From: Oribacterium asaccharolyticum ACB7
Lineage (GTDB): Bacteria; Bacillota; Clostridia; Lachnospirales; Lachnospiraceae
Assembly: GCF_000238075.1 (NCBI RefSeq)
Contig: NZ_JH414504.1
Span: forward strand, 1 to 49,186
DNA: 49,186 bases
Reading direction: 5' to 3'
Shown here piece after piece: positions 17,621-27,545 of the stretch. The notes beneath the pieces were generated by a model. It was not told the origin of the DNA and did no database searches. It saw nothing but the letters and a program-made list of their open reading frames with translations. How positions within the stretch are numbered: position 1 is the stretch's first letter; each line of letters starts with the position of its first letter. The position numbers were made by a program, and so were the translations under genes.

Positions 17621-17649
17621 AGTATAGCATTTTCTATAAAAAATGGAAA
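17621..17649 (-). promoter_or_regulatory. Promoter of hpf
   Basis: On the minus strand: TTTCCA, 17 bases ending in TGC, then TATACT (plus-strand 17626-17621). The extended -10 TG compensates for the imperfect -35. Confidence 0.65.
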
Positions 17650-17734
17650 CAAAATCCAAAGTTTAAAGAGGAATTTCACAAAGAATTCACGATTGAAAAG
17701 CTTTGATTTTCACAGCATTTTCACTGCTTCTTCC

Positions 17735-17763
17735 TTGCTAAAGAACGGGACTAATGGTAAACT
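17735..17763 (+). promoter_or_regulatory. Promoter of the secA-prfB-hom operon
   Basis: TTGCTA (17735-17740), 17 bases, TAAACT (17758-17763). Confidence 0.6.
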
Positions 17764-17824
17764 CTATGAGTTATAGATTTATACAATGCCATACTACTGC
17801 TGTATGGAGAAGGAGTATAGAAGA

Positions 17825-20413
17825 ATGAATCTTTTTGAAAGAGTATTTGGAACGCATTCTAGTAGAGAGTTGAAGCTGATACAACCGAAGGTAGATAAAA
17901 TCCTTTCTTTACAGGAAACTATGGCGGCAATGTCTGATGAGGATTTAAAGGCACAGACGGGAAAATTCAAGGAGAGATTGTCTCAAGGAGAAAGCCTGGA
18001 CGATCTCCTGCCCGAAGCTTTTGCAACGGTAAGGGAAGCGGCTAAGAGAGTACTCGGTATGGAGCACTTTCCGGTACAGCTCATTGGTGGCGTGGTACTC
18101 CATCAGGGACGAATCGCGGAGATGAGAACCGGTGAAGGAAAGACCTTGGTTTCTACCTGTCCGGCTTATCTTAATGCCTTAAAAGGCGAAGGCGTACACA
18201 TCGTAACGGTAAACGATTACCTTGCCAAGCGTGACTCGGAATGGATGGGACAGGTGCATCGTTTCCTTGGACTCACTGTAGGAACGGTTTTAAATGAAAT
18301 GTCTACAGAGGATCGTCAGGCGGCCTATGCTTGCGACATTACTTATGTAACAAATAATGAACTCGGATTTGACTATCTTCGTGACAACATGGCGATTTAC
18401 AAGAATCAACAGGTTTTACGAGGCTTAAATTATTGTATTATCGACGAGGTGGACTCCGTTTTAATCGATGAGGCGAGAACACCGCTCATTATTTCGGGAC
18501 AGTCTGGAAAGTCTACAAAGCTCTATGAACTTTGTGACATTTTGGCCAGACAACTTGAAAGAGGAGAGGAATCCGCCGAGTTTTCCAAGATTAATGCGAT
18601 TTTAGGAGAGGAAATCGAAGAAAGCGGAGACTTTATCGTTAATGAAAAGGAAAAGACCGTAAATCTGACTCAGCAGGGTGTGGAAAAGGTGGAGAAATAT
18701 TTCCATATCAATAACCTTGCGGATGCGGAGAATCTGGAGATTCAGCATAATATTATCCTTGCGCTTCGCGCCAACTACTTGATGTTTAAAGACAAGGATT
18801 ATGTGGTAAAGGATGACGAGGTTTTGATTGTCGATGAATTTACCGGTCGTATTATGAACGGAAGACGGTATTCTGACGGACTGCACCAGGCGATTGAAGC
18901 GAAGGAACATGTGAAGGTAAAGAGAGAGTCCAGAACACTGGCAACCATCACCTTCCAGAACTTCTTTAACAAGTTCAAGAAGAAGGCCGGAATGACCGGT
19001 ACGGCACAGACCGAGGAGAAGGAGTTTAGAAATATTTACTCCATGGACGTTATTCAGATTCCGACAAACAGACCGGTACAGAGAGTGGATCTCGACGATG
19101 CGGTATATAAGTCCAAGAAGGAGAAGTTCCAGGCGGTTGTGGATGAGATTGAGGCGATTCATGAGACCGGCGCACCCGTACTGGTCGGTACGATTGCCAT
19201 TGAGACCTCCGAACTTCTTTCCGGTATGCTTAAAAGACGCGGCATCAAGCACAATGTCTTAAATGCGAAGTTCCATGAGCAGGAAGCGGCAATCATTGCG
19301 GAGGCAGGTGTACACGGTGCAGTAACCATTGCGACCAACATGGCCGGTCGTGGTACGGATATTAAGTTGGATGAGGAATCGAGAGCTGCAGGCGGTCTTC
19401 ATATCGTGGGTACGGAAAGACATGAGTCCAGACGTATTGACAATCAGCTCCGCGGTCGTGCGGGAAGACAGGGAGACCCCGGACAGTCGCAGTTCTTCCT
19501 TTCCTTGGAAGATGATTTGATGCGTCTTTTCGGTTCCGAGCGCCTGATGGGGATGTTCGAAGCTCTGGGCGTTCCCGATGGAGAGCAGATTCATCACAAG
19601 ATGCTTTCCAATGCGATTGAGAAGGCTCAGCAGAAGATTGAGTTAAATAACTACGGTATCCGTGAGAATCTCCTGAAATATGATGAAGTAAACAATGACC
19701 AGAGAGACGTGGTTTATGCGGAAAGAGAGAAGGTACTCGAGGGAGACAATATGCGTCCTCTCATTACCCGCTTTATTACCGATATCGTGGATTTCTATGT
19801 CAATGAAAATATTGTGGACAGCGACAGCCCGAAGGAGTGGGACTTCCAGGGATTAAATGATACGTTGATGCAGATTATTCCGTTAGGGAAGCTGAATTTT
19901 TCTGAGGAAGAATTCGAGCATATGACCAGAGATGAGCTTGCACAGAAGTTGAAGGAAAGGGCGATTCGTCTCTACGAGGAAAAAGAAGCGGAGTTCCCGA
20001 ATCCGGAGCAGATGCGAGAGGCGGAACGCGTTATCCTCTTAAAGGTTATGGACCAGAAGTGGATGAGCCACATCGACGATATGGACATTCTCCGTGACGG
20101 AATCGGTCTGCAGGCTTACGGTCAGAAGGATCCGCTTGTAGAGTACAAGATTGCCGGCTATGAGATGTTCCAGGAGATGATGAGAAGTATACAGGAAGAG
20201 ACAGTGCGTGTACTCTATCAGATTAAGCTGGAACAGAAAGTGGAAAGAGAGCAGGTTGCAAAGCCTCTTGCCACCAATAGGGATGAGTCCGCGGTGAGAG
20301 CACCGAAGATGAGAGAAGGCAGAAAAATTTATCCGAATGATCCCTGTCCCTGCGGATCCGGAAAGAAGTATAAGAACTGTCATGGACAGAGTATTTATCA
20401 AAAAGAGAAGTAA
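17825..20413 (+). CDS. secA: Preprotein translocase ATPase SecA
   Basis: 862 residues from ATG 17825, chosen because AAGGAG lies nine bases upstream and the product then starts MNLFERVFG; an upstream in-frame ATG at 17786 is less likely. Walker A is MRTGEGKT (residues 100-107), the DEAD-box-like Walker B is DEVD at 207-210, and the second RecA domain carries ATNMAGRGTDI and QLRGRAGRQGD. The C terminus has the zinc/SecB-type site with C841, C843, C852 and H853. It drives protein export through SecYEG. It is first gene of an apparent secA-prfB-hom transcript. Confidence 0.98.
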   Translation: MNLFERVFGTHSSRELKLIQPKVDKILSLQETMAAMSDEDLKAQTGKFKERLSQGESLDDLLPEAFATVREAAKRVLGMEHFPVQLIGGVVLHQGRIAEMRTGEGKTLVSTCPAYLNALKGEGVHIVTVNDYLAKRDSEWMGQVHRFLGLTVGTVLNEMSTEDRQAAYACDITYVTNNELGFDYLRDNMAIYKNQQVLRGLNYCIIDEVDSVLIDEARTPLIISGQSGKSTKLYELCDILARQLERGEESAEFSKINAILGEEIEESGDFIVNEKEKTVNLTQQGVEKVEKYFHINNLADAENLEIQHNIILALRANYLMFKDKDYVVKDDEVLIVDEFTGRIMNGRRYSDGLHQAIEAKEHVKVKRESRTLATITFQNFFNKFKKKAGMTGTAQTEEKEFRNIYSMDVIQIPTNRPVQRVDLDDAVYKSKKEKFQAVVDEIEAIHETGAPVLVGTIAIETSELLSGMLKRRGIKHNVLNAKFHEQEAAIIAEAGVHGAVTIATNMAGRGTDIKLDEESRAAGGLHIVGTERHESRRIDNQLRGRAGRQGDPGQSQFFLSLEDDLMRLFGSERLMGMFEALGVPDGEQIHHKMLSNAIEKAQQKIELNNYGIRENLLKYDEVNNDQRDVVYAEREKVLEGDNMRPLITRFITDIVDFYVNENIVDSDSPKEWDFQGLNDTLMQIIPLGKLNFSEEEFEHMTRDELAQKLKERAIRLYEEKEAEFPNPEQMREAERVILLKVMDQKWMSHIDDMDILRDGIGLQAYGQKDPLVEYKIAGYEMFQEMMRSIQEETVRVLYQIKLEQKVEREQVAKPLATNRDESAVRAPKMREGRKIYPNDPCPCGSGKKYKNCHGQSIYQKEK

Positions 20414-20465
20414 TAACGGTTTAGTAGTAAGAGAATAATCGGGAACAAGAAGGAAAGGAGCCTCT

Positions 20466-21602
20466 GTGATTGAATTTGAGCAATTCAAATCGGAATTAAA
20501 TACGAAGGAAGAGCCGCTTAAACAATTAGAGCAGGCTCTGGACCTGGACAACAAGAAAAAAAGAATTGCAGAGCTGGACAGAATGATGGAAGAGCCGGAT
20601 TTCTGGGCGGATGCGGAAAAGGGAAATAAGCTATCCACGGAGGCAAGCCATTTAAAGGATGAGGTGGAAGGCTTTTTAAAGCTGAAGGAAGACTACGAGG
20701 ATATCGACGCCTTGATTCAGATGGGAAAAGAAGAAGAGGATGCCTCCGTGATTCCGGAAATCAAAGAGATGCTTGCCCGTTTTTCGGAAGAACTGGAAAA
20801 CATGAACACGACGCTTCTTCTTTCGGGAGAGTATGACAGTATGAATGTCATTCTCCGCTTAAATGCCGGAGCAGGCGGGACTGAGGCGAACGACTGGGCG
20901 GGAATTCTTTACAGGATGTATACCCGTTGGGCGGAGCGCCACGGATTTTCCGTAAAGATTCTGGACTATCTGGATGGAGATGAGGCGGGGATTAAGTCTG
21001 TCACCATGGAAGTGGTGGGGCAGTATGCCTACGGTTATCTTCGCTCGGAGTCGGGGATTCATCGACTGGTACGGATTTCTCCCTTCAATGCGCAGGGAAA
21101 GAGGCAAACCTCCTTTGTTTCCTGCGACGTGATGCCGGATATTGAGACGGATATTGATATTGAAGTGAGAGAAGAAGACATTAAGATGGAGGTTTTTCGT
21201 GCCTCCGGTGCCGGCGGACAGCATATTAACAAGACTTCTTCCGCAGTGCGTTTGATACATATTCCAACTGGCTTTGTGGTAGCCTGTCAGGAAGAACGTT
21301 CTCAGATTCAAAACAAAAATAAGGCGATGCAGATGCTGAAAACAAAGCTTTATTTAAAGGAGAAAGAAGAGCAGGAAGCAAAGCTTGCCGGCATTCGGGG
21401 AGAAGTGAAGGATAACGGCTGGGGCTCTCAGATCCGTTCTTATGTTTTGCAGCCCTACAGAATGGTGAAGGATCTCCGTACCGGAGAAGAGACGGGGAAT
21501 ACCGATGCGGTATTGGACGGAGATATCGACCGATTTATTACGGCCTATTTAAAATGGATGCAGCTTGGATGTCCGGACAGAAAAGTTTCCGGAAATGATT
21601 AG
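20466..21602 (+). CDS. prfB: Peptide chain release factor 2 (no programmed frameshift)
   Basis: 378 residues from GTG 20466, with AAAGGAG five bases upstream. The anticodon-like tripeptide SPF (205-207) identifies RF2, which reads UAA and UGA. The peptidyl-hydrolysis GGQ is at 250-252. The reading frame is continuous through the region (about codons 24-30) where many bacteria carry an in-frame UGA and a +1 frameshift, so RF2 autoregulation by that route is absent. It follows secA by 52 bases. Confidence 0.97.
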   Translation: MIEFEQFKSELNTKEEPLKQLEQALDLDNKKKRIAELDRMMEEPDFWADAEKGNKLSTEASHLKDEVEGFLKLKEDYEDIDALIQMGKEEEDASVIPEIKEMLARFSEELENMNTTLLLSGEYDSMNVILRLNAGAGGTEANDWAGILYRMYTRWAERHGFSVKILDYLDGDEAGIKSVTMEVVGQYAYGYLRSESGIHRLVRISPFNAQGKRQTSFVSCDVMPDIETDIDIEVREEDIKMEVFRASGAGGQHINKTSSAVRLIHIPTGFVVACQEERSQIQNKNKAMQMLKTKLYLKEKEEQEAKLAGIRGEVKDNGWGSQIRSYVLQPYRMVKDLRTGEETGNTDAVLDGDIDRFITAYLKWMQLGCPDRKVSGND

Positions 21603-21618
21603 AGAAAAGGGGTGAGGC

Positions 21619-22872
21619 ATGAAGATTGCCATTATGGGATTCGGGACAGTTGGATCCGGAGTAAAAGAAGTATTGGAATTAAACCGCGAACAAGTAGAGA
21701 AAAAGGGCGGAGACAAGATTGAAATCAAGTATATTTTGGCGCGAAGAGAGCATATTCCCGGCGTTCCAGATGAGCTCATCACGACGGACTTTTCCGTGAT
21801 TGAAAAGGATCCCGAAGTAGAGCTTGTGGTGGAGGCAATAGGCGGCATCCATCCTGCTTATGAATATATCATGAGTTGTCTGGAAAAAGGGAAGCATGTG
21901 GTAAGCTCCAATAAGGCGGTAGTGGATGCCTGCGGGTCGAAGCTTATGCGTACGGCAAAGGAGCATAACTGTAATTTCTACTTTGAAGCGTCCGTAGGGG
22001 GCGGAATTCCGGTTATTCGTACCCTCTATCATAATTATGCAGGGGAAAATGTGACGGAGATTACCGGTATTTTAAACGGAACCAGTAATTTCATCTTAAG
22101 TAAAATGAAGGATGAGGGCTCCACCTTTGCCGATACCTTGAAAGAAGCACAGCGCCTCGGCTATGCGGAAAAAGACCCGTCCGCCGATGTGGATGGCTTT
22201 GATACCTCCAGAAAAACCGCGATTCTTCTTTCCATGTCTTCCGGCATGCGTTGCCGTCACGAAGATATTCATACGGAAGGCATCCGGGAAATTTCGGATA
22301 TGGATATGGCCTATGCAAAGCAAATGGATTACCATATTCGCCTTTTAGGCTCCGTAGAGACAGTGGAGGACAAATACTTTGCCTATGTTGCGCCCATTAT
22401 GGTGGGAAAGGATGATCCGCTTTACTTTGTAAACGGAGTATATAACGGCATTCGTATTGTGGGAAATTGTCTGGGCAATACCATGCTTTACGGCAAAGGC
22501 GCAGGGAAGCTTCCGACAGCCAGTGCAGTGGTTTCCGATATTATTGCGGCGGCAAGGCATAAGAATCATTTTCAGGGAATCGGCTGGTCGGAGAAGATGA
22601 TTGAAATTGAGCCGATGGGCTCCAACGCTTTCCGGTATTTTCTTCGTATTGAGGGAACAGCTGAGGGGATTCAGAAGGAACTTAAGTCTTACTTCCTGGA
22701 TGGGGGAGAAGCGCTTAAGCCAATCGTATTGAAGGGCAGACAGGATGAGTTTGCCATCGTATCCGACATTTTATTTGAAGAAGATTTCTTAGCAAGGCTG
22801 AGAGGCTTTGAGGAAGAGACGGGAAGAAGAGTCTTCCATTTCATTCGCATGAAGGGAATGACGGAGGAATAA
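21619..22872 (+). CDS. hom: Homoserine dehydrogenase
   Basis: 417 residues. The N-terminal NAD(P)-binding fold begins IAIMGFGTVGSG. The catalytic/substrate domain includes LNGTSNFILSKM and GYAEKDPSADVDGFD. A C-terminal ACT domain (about 335-417, FRYFLRIEGTAEG) fits feedback control by threonine. It reduces aspartate semialdehyde to homoserine for threonine and methionine synthesis. It lies 16 bases after prfB and is the last gene before a terminator. Confidence 0.96.
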   Translation: MKIAIMGFGTVGSGVKEVLELNREQVEKKGGDKIEIKYILARREHIPGVPDELITTDFSVIEKDPEVELVVEAIGGIHPAYEYIMSCLEKGKHVVSSNKAVVDACGSKLMRTAKEHNCNFYFEASVGGGIPVIRTLYHNYAGENVTEITGILNGTSNFILSKMKDEGSTFADTLKEAQRLGYAEKDPSADVDGFDTSRKTAILLSMSSGMRCRHEDIHTEGIREISDMDMAYAKQMDYHIRLLGSVETVEDKYFAYVAPIMVGKDDPLYFVNGVYNGIRIVGNCLGNTMLYGKGAGKLPTASAVVSDIIAAARHKNHFQGIGWSEKMIEIEPMGSNAFRYFLRIEGTAEGIQKELKSYFLDGGEALKPIVLKGRQDEFAIVSDILFEEDFLARLRGFEEETGRRVFHFIRMKGMTEE

Positions 22873-22878
22873 AGAAAA

Positions 22879-22922
22879 GGGCTAAAAAGAGAGGACTTCT
22901 TCTTTTTCTAGCCCATTTTTTC
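22879..22922 (+). terminator. Terminator of secA-prfB-hom
   Basis: GGGCTAAAAAGA (22879-22890) pairs with TCTTTTT-c-TAGCCC (22901-22914), with one bulge, followed by ATTTTTT. Confidence 0.9.
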
Positions 22923-23033
22923 ATAAAGAATACAGGAAAGAAGGAAACGAGGCCCAAGAAGGCTGTAAGTTTCTGCCTAATCCTTGGTTGAAGAGGGAAA
23001 AAGGCAAGCCATAAAAGCAAAGAGGAAGAAATA

Positions 23034-23462
23034 ATGGAAATTTGGGAAAGCGAAAGGGAAGAGGAGAGCTTTCAGCTGGCAAAGAAGCTTGGAGAAAAAG
23101 CGAAAAAAGGAGATATCTACTGTCTTGAAGGAGAGCTCGGAACAGGAAAGACGGTTTTTGCGAAGGGCTTTGCGAAGGGACTTGAGATAGAGGAAATTGT
23201 GGATTCTCCGACCTTTACCATTGTGAAAGAGTATCAGGGAAGAGAAAAGCTTTACCACTTCGATGTTTATCGAATTGAGGATGTTGAGGAACTGCAGGAA
23301 ATCGGCTTTTCGGAAATGATTAGCGGTGACGCGGTTTGTCTTATCGAGTGGGCGAGTCGGATTGAGGAAGAAATTCCGGAAAATGCCAAGTGGATTAGCA
23401 TAGAAAAGGACTTGGAAAAAGGCTTCGACTACAGAAGGATTTGTATGGGAGAAAGAAAATGA
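23034..23462 (+). CDS. tsaE: tRNA t6A synthesis ATPase TsaE
   Basis: 142 residues, the normal size. The Walker A is GELGTGKT (near residues 37-44), followed by the family's DSPTF and YHFDVYRI motifs and the LIEWAS motif. TsaE is the ATPase that resets the TsaB-TsaD complex in N6-threonylcarbamoyladenosine synthesis. It overlaps tsaB by four bases (ATGA), so the two are translationally coupled. No strong promoter was seen in the preceding 111 bases. Confidence 0.96.
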   Translation: MEIWESEREEESFQLAKKLGEKAKKGDIYCLEGELGTGKTVFAKGFAKGLEIEEIVDSPTFTIVKEYQGREKLYHFDVYRIEDVEELQEIGFSEMISGDAVCLIEWASRIEEEIPENAKWISIEKDLEKGFDYRRICMGERK

Positions 23463-24226
23463 TCAGTTTAGGAATCGATGCTTCCGGAAAAGTGGCAGGC
23501 GCAGCACTTGTTCGGGATGGAGAGCTTCTTGGAGAGATTACGCTTTGCCTCGGACTTACCCATTCGGAAACCCTCCTTCCTGCCTGTATTTCCCTCTTAG
23601 AGCAGGCGAAGGTTTCCGTCGAGGAAATTGATTTGATTGCCTGCACGAAGGGGCCGGGATCTTTTACTGGACTGCGTATTGCCGCTGCTACGGCAAAGGG
23701 GCTTGCCTTAGCAAGAAGCATTCCGATTCTCGGTATCAGCACCTTGGAGATGCTGAAGGAAAACTTAAGCTATATTCCGCTTCCGATCCATGTGATACTG
23801 GATGCCAGAAGAGGGCAGGTCTATACAGCCTCCTTTCTCGGGGGTCAATGTATCCGCACAGAGCAGGCTTGTTCTCTTTCAGAAGTACTGGAATTTGCGC
23901 AGTCTTTAGAGGGAAAACAGATTTTCCTCGGTGACGGCGTGCTTCGTTATAAGGAAGAGATTTATGCCGCTTTAGGAGAAGAAAGACTGATTTTCCCGGA
24001 AGGCTCTTCTCTTTTACAAAGAGCTTCTTCTCTTACGCTTTTAGCGGAAAAGAAGTGGAATGCGGGAGAGAGAGAAGTATTTCATCTTGAGTATTTACGA
24101 AAGCCGCAGGCAGAGCGCCAGAAAGAGGCGGGAGAGCTGAAGGATTTTCAGATTATTGAGGAAGAGTGTGCGGAAAGGGTTGGCAAGACGGAAGATCGAC
24201 TGAGCGCGAAAAATTATCCGGTCTAG
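23459..24226 (+). CDS. tsaB: t6A synthesis scaffold protein TsaB
   Basis: 255 residues from ATG 23459, overlapping the end of tsaE; an upstream in-frame start at 23441 is less likely. It begins with the ASKHA-type ISLGIDASGKVAGAAL and contains the KGPGSFTGLRIA motif typical of TsaB. It dimerises with TsaD and lacks the metal-binding histidines of that paralogue. The C-terminal half is divergent, as is common. Confidence 0.95.
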   Translation: MISLGIDASGKVAGAALVRDGELLGEITLCLGLTHSETLLPACISLLEQAKVSVEEIDLIACTKGPGSFTGLRIAAATAKGLALARSIPILGISTLEMLKENLSYIPLPIHVILDARRGQVYTASFLGGQCIRTEQACSLSEVLEFAQSLEGKQIFLGDGVLRYKEEIYAALGEERLIFPEGSSLLQRASSLTLLAEKKWNAGEREVFHLEYLRKPQAERQKEAGELKDFQIIEEECAERVGKTEDRLSAKNYPV

Positions 24227-24247
24227 CAGGTATGTAGAGGAGGGAAA

Positions 24248-24688
24248 ATGCTGTTTCGGGAAATGCAAGAGGCGGATTTGGAAGAGATCCTTGCGTTGGA
24301 TCGGGAAATTTTTCGCTCCATGGCATACAGCGAGAAAGATTTTCTCTATGCGATTTCCGGAAAATTCGATAAGGCGATTGTTCTTGTTGAGGAAGAAGAA
24401 ATCATAGCCTACGGCATTTTTCGTCTGCTCGGTACGGAAGCGGAGCTGGAGAGCATTGCAGTGAGAGAAGCGCATAGAGGAAAAGGCTATGGGCGCCTGC
24501 TTCTGGAAGAATTTCTGCGTATTGGAAAAAAGGAAGGCGTAGGAAAGGTATTTTTAGAGGTGAGAGAGGGGAATCTCCCGGGAAGAGGCCTATATGAGGC
24601 GATGGGCTTTCAGAACTTCGGAAGAAGAAAGGACTACTACCGGGATCCTGTAGAGGATGCTCTTCTTATGGAAAGGATTATAGAGTAA
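24248..24688 (+). CDS. rimI: Ribosomal-protein-alanine N-acetyltransferase RimI
   Basis: 146-residue GNAT fold with the acetyl-CoA binding motif VREAHRGKGYGRLLLEEFL (about 75-93) and a C-terminal LYEAMGFQNFGRRKDYY. RimI acetylates the N terminus of S18 in Enterobacteria, and the gene is regularly linked to tsaB/tsaD. Its stop codon is immediately followed by the rnz ATG with no gap. Confidence 0.93.
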   Translation: MLFREMQEADLEEILALDREIFRSMAYSEKDFLYAISGKFDKAIVLVEEEEIIAYGIFRLLGTEAELESIAVREAHRGKGYGRLLLEEFLRIGKKEGVGKVFLEVREGNLPGRGLYEAMGFQNFGRRKDYYRDPVEDALLMERIIE

Positions 24689-25594
24689 ATGCTGGAATTA
24701 AGTTTACTGGGAACCGGAGGCATGATGCCGCTTCCGAAGAGGTGGCTCACGAGCCTTATGGCGCGCTGCAATGGCTCCAGTCTTTTGATAGATTGCGGTG
24801 AGGGAACGCAGATAGCCATGCGCGAAAAGGGCTGGAGTCCCTATCCGATCGATACGATTTGCTTCACGCATTATCATGCGGATCATATCTCGGGACTACC
24901 GGGAATGCTTCTCAGCATGGGAAATGCGGAGAGAACAAAGCCTGTTCGCCTGATTGGTCCCAAGGGGTTAAAGAGAGTGGTGGACGGTCTTAGAATGATT
25001 GCCCCGGAACTGCCTTTTTCTTTGGAATATGTGGAAATTACGGGAGAAGTGGAAAAGCTTCAGTCGGAAAGCTTTGTCATAGAAGCCTTCAAGGTGCAAC
25101 ACAGTATTCCCTGCTACGGCTACCGTCTTTCGATTCCGAGAAAGGGAAAATTTTCCGTGGAAAGAGCGGAGGAGCAGGGGATTCCGCTTCGGTGCTGGAA
25201 CAGACTGCAGCATGGAGAAGCGGTGGAATGGGAAGGCAGGATTTTCACCCCCGATATGGTGATGGGAGAGGCGCGAAAGGGCATTTCCGTAGTGTACTGT
25301 ACGGACACAAGACCGGTCCCGAGAATTTCCGAGATGGCTAAGGGGGCGGACTTATTTATCTGCGAAGGGATGTACGGCGAAGAGGATAAGGCCGGTAATG
25401 CCAAAAAACATAAGCATATGACCATGGAAGAGGCGGCGAGGCTCGGAAGAGAGGCAATGCCGAAAGAGATGTGGCTTACCCATTATTCTCCGTCCGAGCT
25501 TTATCCCGAGCAATATAAGGACAAGTTCAAGGATATTTTTCCGGTCAAGTTTGCAAAGGACGGTTGGAGCCGGGAAATCCTTTTTGAAGATTAG
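24689..25594 (+). CDS. rnz: Ribonuclease Z
   Basis: 301 residues of the metallo-beta-lactamase family. The zinc motif is HYHADH (HxHxDH, near residue 64), and further ligands are expected in YCTDTRPV and in the late HKHMTMEEAARL and LTHYSP segments. It removes the 3' trailer of tRNA precursors. This fits the two tRNA genes in this window, neither of which encodes CCA. It sits between rimI and tsaD, so tRNA 3' processing and t6A modification are co-transcribed. Confidence 0.95.
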   Translation: MLELSLLGTGGMMPLPKRWLTSLMARCNGSSLLIDCGEGTQIAMREKGWSPYPIDTICFTHYHADHISGLPGMLLSMGNAERTKPVRLIGPKGLKRVVDGLRMIAPELPFSLEYVEITGEVEKLQSESFVIEAFKVQHSIPCYGYRLSIPRKGKFSVERAEEQGIPLRCWNRLQHGEAVEWEGRIFTPDMVMGEARKGISVVYCTDTRPVPRISEMAKGADLFICEGMYGEEDKAGNAKKHKHMTMEEAARLGREAMPKEMWLTHYSPSELYPEQYKDKFKDIFPVKFAKDGWSREILFED

Positions 25595-25609
25595 TTTTTG
25601 GAGGAAAAA

Positions 25610-26629
25610 ATGCAGGACATACTGCTTTTAGGAATAGAAACAAGCTGTGACGAAACTGCGGCAGCCGTAGTGAAAAACGGAAGAGAGGTGCTTTCCAATG
25701 TAATCTCTTCTCAAGTAGCGCTTCATGCGGAATTCGGCGGTGTGGTGCCGGAGATTGCTTCAAGAAATCATCTGGAGAAAATAGATGAGGTCATTCGGCT
25801 TGCAGTGAAAGAGGCGGGAATAGGCTTTTCCGACTTGTCGGGGATTTCCGTTACGGTGGGACCGGGACTTGTCGGAGCCCTGCTTGTCGGTGTTTCCGAG
25901 GCAAAAGCCCTATCCTACGCTCTTAAAAAGCCGCTCATTCCCGTGCATCATATTGAGGGGCATATTGCGGCAAATTATATTTCTCATGCGGATTGTCAGC
26001 CGCCCTTTGTCTGTCTTGTGGCAAGCGGCGGACACAGTCATTTGCTTCTCGTGGAGGATTACGGGAAAATCAAAATCTTCGGAAGAACGAGAGATGACGC
26101 CGCGGGAGAGGCCTTTGACAAGGTGGCTCGTGCGGTGGGGCTCGGATACCCCGGCGGACCGAAGCTGGAAAAGATGGCAAAGGAAGGGAATCCCGATGCC
26201 TTTCATTTTCCGACGGCGAAAATGGAAGACTCTCCCTATGACTTCAGCTTTTCCGGTGTCAAATCCGCGGTTTTAAACGAGATGAACAGGAAGAAGATGC
26301 TTTCCGAGGAAGTGCATGTGGCGGACCTCTGTGCTTCTTTTCAGGAAAATGTAACGGAGGTGCTTTCGGAAAAGGCTATTCTCCTCTGCAAAGATCTCGG
26401 CGTTTCCCGGCTGGCCATTGCCGGCGGAGTCTCCGCAAACGGAAAGCTTCGGGAGAAAATGCAGGAAAAGGCGGAGAAGGAAGGAATTTCTTTTTACTCT
26501 CCGAAGATTATTCTCTGCACCGACAATGCGGCCATGATTGCGGCAGCAGGCTATTACGAGTGGAAGAACGGAAACTTTGCCGACTATTCGGTAAATGCCT
26601 ATCCCTCCCTGTCCCTCACGGAGGGCTAA
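25610..26629 (+). CDS. tsaD: tRNA N6-adenosine threonylcarbamoyltransferase TsaD
   Basis: 339 residues from ATG 25610, with GGAGG five bases upstream; the longer TTG 25598 start would run through that site. It begins [17 protein letters not shown]. The iron-binding HIEGH motif ([13 protein letters not shown]) is near residues 108-120, and [12 protein letters not shown] and the late CTDNAAMIA complete the ASKHA signature. It transfers threonylcarbamoyl from TsaC's product to A37 of ANN-decoding tRNAs. It is the last gene of the cluster. Confidence 0.97.
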   Translation: MQDILLLGIETSCDETAAAVVKNGREVLSNVISSQVALHAEFGGVVPEIASRNHLEKIDEVIRLAVKEAGIGFSDLSGISVTVGPGLVGALLVGVSEAKALSYALKKPLIPVHHIEGHIAANYISHADCQPPFVCLVASGGHSHLLLVEDYGKIKIFGRTRDDAAGEAFDKVARAVGLGYPGGPKLEKMAKEGNPDAFHFPTAKMEDSPYDFSFSGVKSAVLNEMNRKKMLSEEVHVADLCASFQENVTEVLSEKAILLCKDLGVSRLAIAGGVSANGKLREKMQEKAEKEGISFYSPKIILCTDNAAMIAAAGYYEWKNGNFADYSVNAYPSLSLTEG

Positions 26630-26810
26630 GCCGGCAGAGGGTGCGGGGCAGGAATGTCGTTCCGTAAAAAGAGATGCCTATACTGTCTTGTAAAGGGAGA
26701 AGAGATTCTGCTCTATGAAGGGAGAAGGATAGACTGTTCAAATAGACCAAGAAGAGCCATTCAATAAAATGGAAAGCAAGTATTTGTGAATAGGCCGGGG
26801 AGAAGAAAGA

Positions 26811-27545
26811 ATGGAAGAAAAAAAGAAAGCCGTAACGGCCGTAATCCTTATGGCGGGCTCCGGAAAGCGGATGCACACGGAGGAAAAAAAGCAGTTTCTG
26901 CCTTTTCACGGGAAACCTCTCTTTTATGCTTCGGTAGAGCGGTTTCTCGCTTGGGAAAGGTGTAAAGAGCTTCTTCTGATTGTTGGCGCGGAAGATCAGG
27001 AGCGGGTAGAGAAAATGATTGAAACAGAGGGCTGGCGGAAAAAGAAGAATGTTCGCGCGATAAAGGGTGGAGAAGAGCGTTTTGATTCGGTCTATCGGGC
27101 AATCTTATACATGGAAAGAGGGAAGCAAAAGGAGAATGCAGTTCCTGCTCAGGCGGAAGAGACGGTTTTTATTCATGATGCGGCTCGCCCGTTTTTCACA
27201 GTGGATTTATTGGAAAGATTGTATCGGGAAAGCCGGATTGCAAAAGCTGTCATTCCCGGTCTTCCTGTGAAAGACACAATTAAACTGGTAGAGGATGGGG
27301 TTGTTCGGGAAAGTCTAGAACGAAATTTACTCTATTCCGTTCAAACGCCTCAGGCTTTTACTTTCCCGTTACTTCTTTCCGCCTATCAGAAATTTCTGGC
27401 TGAGCGGGATCTCTATAAAAAGAAAATCACCGATGATGCCATGGTTATCGAGCTTTTTTCCGAGGAGAAGGTAAAACTTGTTCCGGGCGAAGAGAAGAAT
27501 CAAAAAATCACAGTGCAAGAAGATATACAGCTTTTGTATAATTGA
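26811..27545 (+). CDS. ispD: 2-C-methyl-D-erythritol 4-phosphate cytidylyltransferase
   Basis: 244 residues. The nucleotidyltransferase motif VILMAGSGKRM is followed by KKQFLPFHGKPL, and HDAARPFFT and KDTIKLV are the usual IspD signatures. It makes CDP-ME in the non-mevalonate isoprenoid pathway. It stands alone, 181 bases after tsaD; that gap shows only weak TATACT-like boxes and no stable hairpin. About the normal length for the family. Confidence 0.95.
   Translation: MEEKKKAVTAVILMAGSGKRMHTEEKKQFLPFHGKPLFYASVERFLAWERCKELLLIVGAEDQERVEKMIETEGWRKKKNVRAIKGGEERFDSVYRAILYMERGKQKENAVPAQAEETVFIHDAARPFFTVDLLERLYRESRIAKAVIPGLPVKDTIKLVEDGVVRESLERNLLYSVQTPQAFTFPLLLSAYQKFLAERDLYKKKITDDAMVIELFSEEKVKLVPGEEKNQKITVQEDIQLLYN

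Noticed and set aside
26630..26810. RNA or promoter element between tsaD and ispD
   Set aside because: Only short weak inverted repeats and a TATACT without a matching -35 were seen.
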